Shown here piece by piece: positions 59,414 through 64,000 of a stretch of DNA of 64,000 bases; position 1 is the stretch's first letter, and each line of letters begins with the position of its first letter. The notes beneath the pieces are model-generated. The model made no database searches, was not told where the DNA came from, and saw only the letters and a program-made list of their open reading frames with translations. The translations under genes and the position numbers were made by a program. The stretch comes from Mycobacterium interjectum (lineage in GTDB: Bacteria > Actinomycetota > Actinomycetes > Mycobacteriales > Mycobacteriaceae): assembly GCA_002102225.1 (NCBI GenBank), contig LQPB01000029.1, forward strand, positions 54,167-118,166, written 5' to 3'.

Positions 59414-62235
59414 GCGCACATCCGGCGGAGCGACCGCCGAAGCGGCCGTTCGTCCCCAGAATGGTTCGGATCTTCGCGATACCGATCATCGCCTTCTGGG
59501 CCCTGCTCGCCGTGTCGACGAACACCTTCATGCCGCAGGTGGAGAGGGTCGCCGAAGAACTCGCGGGGCCGGTGGTCCCCCACTACGCGCCGTCGCAGCG
59601 GGCGTTGCTGGCCATCGGCGCAAAGTTCCGGGAGTCGAACTCGACCAGCCTGGCCATGCTGGTGTTCGAAGCCGACCGGCCGCTGGGCGATGCGGATCAC
59701 CGGTATTACGACGACTTGGTGCGCCGGCTCAAGCAAGACCCCGAGCATGTGCAGTACGTCATGGATCTGTGGGGCAAGCCGATCACGGCGGCGGGGGCGC
59801 AGAGCCTCGACGGCAAGGCCTCGTACGTGCTGTTGCGCCTTGCCGGCGATATCGGCCAGATGCAAGCGAACGAGTCCGTGGCCGCCGTTCGGGACGTCGT
59901 CGCGAAGGACACGCCACCGCCCGGGCTCAAGGTCTACGTCAGCGGCGCGGCCCCGCTGGCCTCGGACACCGTGACCATCGCGAATTCGAGCTTGAACGAC
60001 ATCACGATCGTGACGATCTTCCTCATCATCGCGATGTTGCTGCTGGTGTATCGCTCCATCGTCACCCTGTTCGTGCCCCTGGCCGGGGTTCTGTTCGAGA
60101 TGCTGGTCGCGAAGGGGGTCATCTCAACCCTGGGCCATCTGGGGTACATCGAGCTCTCGTCCTTCGCGGTGAACATCGTGGTCGCGCTGACCCTGGGCGC
60201 GGGGACGGATTACGGCATCTTCTTGATGGGCCGCTATCACGAGGCGCGACAGGCCGGCGAGACCAGGGAGGACGCGTTCTACACCGCATACAAGAGCGTC
60301 ACGCCGGTCATCCTCGGCTCCGGGCTGACGATCGCGGGGGCGTGTTACTGCCTGACCTTCGCGCGGCTCAACTACTTCCACACCATGGGTCCGGCGGTCG
60401 CCATCGCGATGCTGTTCAACATCGCGGCGGCGCTGACGCTCGGCCCGGCCTTCCTGACCGTGGGCAGCCTCTTCGGGCTCTTCGACCCGCGCCGGGCGGC
60501 CAAGGCGCATCTGTATCGGCGGATCGGGACGAGCGTGGTGCGGTGGCCGGTGCCAATCCTGGTGGCCAGTTCCGCCGCCGTGCTGCTCGGGGCGGTCTTC
60601 GTGCCCACGTATCGGCAGAACTACGACGACCGCCAGTACCAGCCGCACAATGCCCCCGCCAACATGGGTTTCACGGCGGCCGACCGGCACTTCCCGAAGA
60701 GCAAGCTGTTCTCCGAGATGCTGATGATCGAATCGGATCACGACATGCGAGACTCGGCCGACTTCATCTCGTTGGACCGGGCGGCCAAGGCCCTCATCCG
60801 CCTTCCCGGCGTCGCGATGGTGCAGAGCATCACCAGGCCCTTGGGCCGACCGTTGGAACATGCCACCCTCCCCTACCTGTTCACCACACAGGGCAGCGGT
60901 AGCGGCCAACAGCTCCCGTTCACCAAGCAGCAAAACGCCAACACCAGCCAGCAGGCCCAGATCACCACGCACTCCGTCGAGGTCCTGCGGCAAGAGATCG
61001 TCTATTTCCAAAACATGTCGGACGAACTGCACAAGACGGTGCTCACCGTCGAGGATCTGCAACGAATCACCGCCGAGATGAATCAGGAAATCTCCAACGT
61101 CGACGACTTCTTCCGGCCGGTCAAGAGCTATTTCTACTGGGAAAGGCACTGTTTCGACATTCCCATTTGCTGGGCGTTCAGGTCGCTGTTCGACGCGCTC
61201 GACAACATCGACAAGCTGGCCGACGACATCACCGACGCCAAAACGTCCCTCGAGGCCCTCGACAAGATCCTGCCGCAGGTGATCACGCAGCTGAAACTCA
61301 CCGCCGACGACTCGGAGGCGTTGGCCGGCCTCTTGGTCAGCAGCTACGGCCAGTCGTCGCTGCAGTCCACCCAGACCGCGCAGACGTTCGACGACCAGGT
61401 CAATGTGGGGCTGGACTTCGACCAGTCCCGCAGCGATGACTTCTTCTACATCCCCCACGAAGCCTTCGACAACGAAGACGTCAAGACGGGTATGCAGCTG
61501 CTGATGTCCCCGGACGGCAAGGCCGCTCGAATCATCGTCACCCACGAGGGCGACGCCAACGGCCCGGAGGGCGTGCAGCACGTCGAGCAATTCCCGACGG
61601 CCATCACCACCGCGCTCAAGGAGACCTCGCTGGCCGGCGCGCGCGTCTACATCGGCGGTTCGGGATCGACCAATAAGGACATCAAGCAATACGCCGCGTC
61701 GGATCTGCTCATCGTGGCGATCGCGGCCTTCGTGCTGATCTTCCTGATCATGTTGGTCCTGACGCGAAGCCTGATGGCGGCCTTGGTGATTCCCGGCACC
61801 GTGGCGTTCTCCTATGCCGGAGCGTTCGGGCTCTCCATACTCGTCTGGCAGCACCTCATCGGCCTGCCCCTGCATTGGCTGATCTTGCCGCTGACCTTCA
61901 TCATCCTGGTGGCGGTGGGTTCGGACTACAACCTGCTGTTGATCATCCGCGTCAAAGAGGAGTTGCACGCCGGGATCCATACCGGCCTGATCCGCGCGCT
62001 GGGCAGCACGGGTGGGGTGGTGACGTCCGCGGGCCTGGTGTTCGCCTTCACCATGCTGGCGATGCTCACCAGCGATCTGCGCACGATCGGTCAGGTGGGT
62101 TCGACCGTGTGCATCGGCCTGCTGCTGGACACGCTGATCGTGCGGTCGTTCGTCGTGCCGTGCATCCTGCGCATCCTCGGGCCGTGGTTCTGGTGGCCCA
62201 CGCTGGTGCGCTCCCGCCCGCTACCGCAGGGTTAG
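59410..62235 (+). CDS. MmpL family RND transporter
   Basis: A 941-residue RND transporter with 11-12 transmembrane helices in two halves, each with a large periplasmic loop. Proton-relay motifs are intact: TLGAGTDYGIFLMGRYHEA (first half, near residue 270) and ILVAVGSDYNLLLIIRVKEEL (second half, near residue 840), each with the D-Y pair. The large loop between about 420 and 730 contains the long coiled helices LRQEIVYFQNMSDELHKTVLTVEDLQRITAEM seen in MmpS-paired MmpL proteins such as MmpL4/5. The substrate (lipid or siderophore) cannot be named from sequence. It ends 115 bp before the convergent dioxygenase. Confidence 0.93.
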   Translation: MSAHPAERPPKRPFVPRMVRIFAIPIIAFWALLAVSTNTFMPQVERVAEELAGPVVPHYAPSQRALLAIGAKFRESNSTSLAMLVFEADRPLGDADHRYYDDLVRRLKQDPEHVQYVMDLWGKPITAAGAQSLDGKASYVLLRLAGDIGQMQANESVAAVRDVVAKDTPPPGLKVYVSGAAPLASDTVTIANSSLNDITIVTIFLIIAMLLLVYRSIVTLFVPLAGVLFEMLVAKGVISTLGHLGYIELSSFAVNIVVALTLGAGTDYGIFLMGRYHEARQAGETREDAFYTAYKSVTPVILGSGLTIAGACYCLTFARLNYFHTMGPAVAIAMLFNIAAALTLGPAFLTVGSLFGLFDPRRAAKAHLYRRIGTSVVRWPVPILVASSAAVLLGAVFVPTYRQNYDDRQYQPHNAPANMGFTAADRHFPKSKLFSEMLMIESDHDMRDSADFISLDRAAKALIRLPGVAMVQSITRPLGRPLEHATLPYLFTTQGSGSGQQLPFTKQQNANTSQQAQITTHSVEVLRQEIVYFQNMSDELHKTVLTVEDLQRITAEMNQEISNVDDFFRPVKSYFYWERHCFDIPICWAFRSLFDALDNIDKLADDITDAKTSLEALDKILPQVITQLKLTADDSEALAGLLVSSYGQSSLQSTQTAQTFDDQVNVGLDFDQSRSDDFFYIPHEAFDNEDVKTGMQLLMSPDGKAARIIVTHEGDANGPEGVQHVEQFPTAITTALKETSLAGARVYIGGSGSTNKDIKQYAASDLLIVAIAAFVLIFLIMLVLTRSLMAALVIPGTVAFSYAGAFGLSILVWQHLIGLPLHWLILPLTFIILVAVGSDYNLLLIIRVKEELHAGIHTGLIRALGSTGGVVTSAGLVFAFTMLAMLTSDLRTIGQVGSTVCIGLLLDTLIVRSFVVPCILRILGPWFWWPTLVRSRPLPQG

Positions 62236-62254
62236 GGCTTGAGCTAGAGGATCA

Positions 62255-62288
62255 AGGGCTTCGGTCCCGCAGGATCGGCCGAAACCCT
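62255..62288. terminator. Possible terminator hairpin after mmpL
   Basis: AGGGCTTCGG (62255-62264) pairs with CCGAAACCCT (62279-62288) at nine of ten positions around a 14-base loop, 20 bases after the mmpL stop and between convergent genes. No U-tract follows. The rest of the 115-bp gap shows nothing clear. Confidence 0.35.
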
Positions 62289-62350
62289 ACGCCGCACAGA
62301 AGCGGTGGGACCGGATTCGTGCCGGCCCCACCGCCAATGTATTTCCAGGT

Positions 62351-63361
62351 TCAGCAGCCCCGGATTTCGATCACCGGCGATTGAGGTCGCCGCGCATCCC
62401 GGGTTCTGGTCAAATCGCACACGCCCTGCAACCTGCACAGCCAGCGATCCCCACCGTCCCACCGTGGCCGAAATGCGCTGCGGCCGTGGATAGCTCGGCT
62501 GTTGTCGATGATCAGCACATCGCCGCGCTTCAGGACGACGCTGCTGCGGTGATCGGCCCAAACCGTCTTCACCATCTCCAAGGCGGCCTGGTGTTTGGGA
62601 CTGTTGCCCCACATCAGATCCTCGTCGAAGGTGATCACCGGATCCTCAAGGGCGCCAGACAAGACCGGGATCGGGCCGCGGACTTCGTCAGGGACGCCGC
62701 CTTCGATGAAGGACTGATCGATCCGCGTGTTGAACATCGGCTCCCGCAGCAGGCCGACCACCGAGCTGGGCAGGTGCTCTTGCAGAGCGCGCGCCGACAG
62801 CATGAAGGTCGCGGCGTGGGGATCGCCCCGTAGGCAACCGAGGGCGACGTAGTCGGGCCTCGTGAGCAGATTGAAGGCCTGCTCAGTGTGGCACTCCAGG
62901 CATACCCGAGAACCGGTCGACTTCTGCTGGCTGGCATCGCCTTTGGTCGGGATAACGGACTGGCAGATCCGACCCCATGACTCGGCACGGTAGCCAACCA
63001 GGTTGGCGATGCACGCGAGCAACAGCGCCGAGGCAGCGGCTATGGGCGTGTTATGCGTGACGTCGTTTGCCGGACTGTCAGGCGTTGCGGCGACCGAGCC
63101 GACTTCTAATCCGGTTACCAGAAGGCCTCCGTCTCCGTAGGTTTCGAAGTCGACCACCGTTTCACGAAGAGCCCAAGGTAGCTGGGCGGACAACAGTCGA
63201 GCCTGGCGCACGTACCCCTGCGGGTCGCGAAGCGGGTCGATGGTGAGCATCGACGCCACGCGCTCAATCTCAGACTTCATATCGCAGCCAACGGCGTAGT
63301 TTGCCACCGTTGGCCAGCGCTTGTAGTTTTTGGCTGGAAAATCCAGCATTGAATCGGTCAT
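62351..63361 (-). CDS. Fe(II)/2-oxoglutarate dioxygenase, AsnO/VioC (clavaminate synthase)-like
   Basis: A 336-residue TauD-fold dioxygenase. The iron ligands can be read in CLECHTEQAFN (His and Glu, H-x-E instead of the more usual H-x-D) and IIDNSRAIHGRSAFRPRWDGGDRWLCRLQ (distal His, then Arg for 2-oxoglutarate). The combination VLIIDNSRAIHGR / DRWL is typical of the L-amino-acid beta-hydroxylases (AsnO, VioC, clavaminate synthase). Such enzymes normally serve non-ribosomal peptide or beta-lactam pathways, but no such genes are present here. The ATG at 63361 is chosen; longer frames are not supported. GC is lower than its neighbours. Confidence 0.78.
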   Translation of the reverse strand: MTDSMLDFPAKNYKRWPTVANYAVGCDMKSEIERVASMLTIDPLRDPQGYVRQARLLSAQLPWALRETVVDFETYGDGGLLVTGLEVGSVAATPDSPANDVTHNTPIAAASALLLACIANLVGYRAESWGRICQSVIPTKGDASQQKSTGSRVCLECHTEQAFNLLTRPDYVALGCLRGDPHAATFMLSARALQEHLPSSVVGLLREPMFNTRIDQSFIEGGVPDEVRGPIPVLSGALEDPVITFDEDLMWGNSPKHQAALEMVKTVWADHRSSVVLKRGDVLIIDNSRAIHGRSAFRPRWDGGDRWLCRLQGVCDLTRTRDARRPQSPVIEIRGC

Positions 63362-63433
63362 AATTGACTCGCTTTCACTCTCGACGTTTTTGCGGGCGTT
63401 GAGCTGGCGACTTTTGTCGCCGGGGTGAAGCGC

Positions 63434-63463
63434 GGCCGGCGGCCTTCCTAGGGGCCGCCGGCC
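63434..63463. repeat. Perfect 11-bp inverted repeat in the dioxygenase leader region
   Basis: GGCCGGCGGCC (63434-63444) and GGCCGCCGGCC (63453-63463) are perfect arms around TTCCTAGG. It lies 73 bp upstream of the dioxygenase start. It could be a leader hairpin or a terminator of a preceding minus-strand transcript; no U-tract is present. The spacer 63362-63656 holds this, the operator-like repeat that follows, and no gene. Confidence 0.5.
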
Positions 63464-63623
63464 ACCATGACATCGAAGAGATGTCGGCGCAGTGGTCGCG
63501 ACTGCCGTCGCTTTCACCATTTCAGGGAACCACAGCTCAGCCTAAAAAAGTACTGTGAGCTGCATTTTTACGCCACTGCTCGCCAGATGGGGTAATGAAA
63601 TGCCCCGGTTGGTTACACTTCCC

Positions 63624-63641
63624 CTACCCCACATGGGGTAG
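63624..63641. promoter_or_regulatory. Operator-like palindrome before the last ORF
   Basis: CTACCCC-ACAT-GGGGTAG has perfect 7-bp arms, 16 bp before the GTG at 63657, and a half-site ATGGGGTAA lies at 63586-63594. It sits between two divergent genes and is a good candidate for a local DNA-binding protein, perhaps the adjacent ORF. Confidence 0.55.
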
Positions 63642-63656
63642 AGAAAGGGGGCGGGA

Positions 63657-63998
63657 GTGACATCTCCAAGCCGACCATGGCCAGCCACCGTCCCCCAGCC
63701 GCTGCCAGCGCCACAAGAAGCCTGCCGAAAGTATGTAGTCGAGCAGTTCGTCGAGTGGGTGCGAAAGAACCCCAATGCAACTAAGCAGCCCTCACGACGG
63801 CTGGCGCCCGATAAGAACCAGCATTTAGGCATCGGGGTATCGCGCAGAACGCTGGGAAAGTGGTTTCCAGACCATGAATGCGGTGGCAGTACCTGGCACG
63901 CGCTTTGCTACATGGCGATTGACTGTCGGCTGCCAGGTGAATGGGACCACTTCAGAGCTGGTTTTGCCATGAGCATGGGACCACCTGTTTGCCATTGA
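63657..63998 (+). CDS. Unknown ORF, possible small DNA-binding protein
   Basis: A 113-residue protein from GTG at 63657 to TGA at 63996-63998. It has a proline-rich start (SRPWPATVPQPLPAPQ), a basic helical middle (ACRKYVVEQFVEWVRKNPNATKQPSRRLAPDKNQHLGIGVSRRTLGKWFPDHEC) that could hold a helix-turn-helix (SRRTLGKWF), and a cysteine-containing tail. I do not recognise a family. Codon use is less GC-biased than the rest of the window. It is divergent from the dioxygenase and its promoter holds a palindrome. Confidence 0.5.
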   Translation: MTSPSRPWPATVPQPLPAPQEACRKYVVEQFVEWVRKNPNATKQPSRRLAPDKNQHLGIGVSRRTLGKWFPDHECGGSTWHALCYMAIDCRLPGEWDHFRAGFAMSMGPPVCH

Positions 63999-64000
63999 TG

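Noticed and set aside
63542..63832. A 96-codon minus-strand frame opposite the last ORF
   Set aside because: It crosses the palindrome and the start of the better plus-strand ORF and has no ribosome site.

Overview
The window is chromosomal DNA of a Mycobacterium, most likely a slow grower close to the M. avium complex. High GC, a PE/PE-PPE-domain protein, a full mce operon, MmpS/MmpL, an MspA-type porin and many DUF732 and TetR proteins all point there. Gene order from the left edge also follows, from memory, the M. tuberculosis Rv3045-Rv3065 block: adhC, DUF3349, nrdF2, monooxygenase, TetR, nrdE, nrdI, nrdH, FMN reductase, TetR, dinB2, SDR, TetR, cyp136, GntR, fadE22, ligB, cstA, then DoxX and mmr. 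The assignment rests on recalled protein sequences and gene order; no search was run. No tRNA, rRNA, CRISPR array, insertion sequence or prophage was seen.

Layout. 1-5.7 kb: adhC tail, DUF3349, nrdF2, then an accessory block (TetR/FAD oxidoreductase pair, SRPBCC-TetR operon, universal stress protein). 5.7-12.6 kb: Baeyer-Villiger-type monooxygenase, TetR, an HD-domain gene and nrdE-nrdI-nrdH, all on the minus strand, with paired NrdR-like boxes before both nrdH and nrdF2. 12.7-17.5 kb: TetR-dinB2 coupled operon, SDR, and TetR/cyp136 around a perfect operator. 17.5-19.3 kb: a free-standing LeuA regulatory-domain protein preceded by a leader-peptide attenuator, and a MEDS-HATPase regulator. 19.3-25.5 kb: lipid-degradation genes (double GntR, SCP-x-like thiolase with DUF35 partner, fadE22, SDR). 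25.6-29.5 kb: ligB and cstA. 29.5-40.9 kb: a 13-gene minus-strand mce operon, nearly every junction overlapping, headed by a SpoIIAA/STAS-like gene, a CAP protein and a DUF732 protein. 41.1-43.2 kb: two tiny coupled ORFs and an Hsp70-like ATPase. 43.2-50.2 kb: acyl-CoA genes (SDR, crotonase, racemase/CoA-transferase, ACAD10/11-like dehydrogenase, kinase-like APH protein, SDR) with an MspA-type porin. 50.3-58.8 kb: small and secreted proteins, DoxX, hydrolase, mmr, C39-like protein, MBL hydrolase, DECR-type SDR, PE-PPE hydrolase. 58.9-62.2 kb: mmpS-mmpL. 62.3-64.0 kb: a 2-oxoglutarate dioxygenase of the AsnO/VioC type and an unknown ORF, with lower GC.

How the genes fit together. Core functions are dNTP supply (nrdHIE, nrdF2, probably the HD protein), DNA repair (dinB2, ligB), carbon-starvation transport (cstA), lipid import (mce) and acyl-CoA breakdown. 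Many local TetR/GntR regulators sit beside inverted repeats that look like their operators. Ten transcripts appear leaderless (TANNNT 6-8 nt before the start codon). The most unusual elements are the LeuA-domain attenuator (17.5-18.15 kb), the STAS-like gene heading the mce operon (40.5-40.9 kb), and the operator apparently shared by the thiolase/DUF35 and fadE22 promoters.
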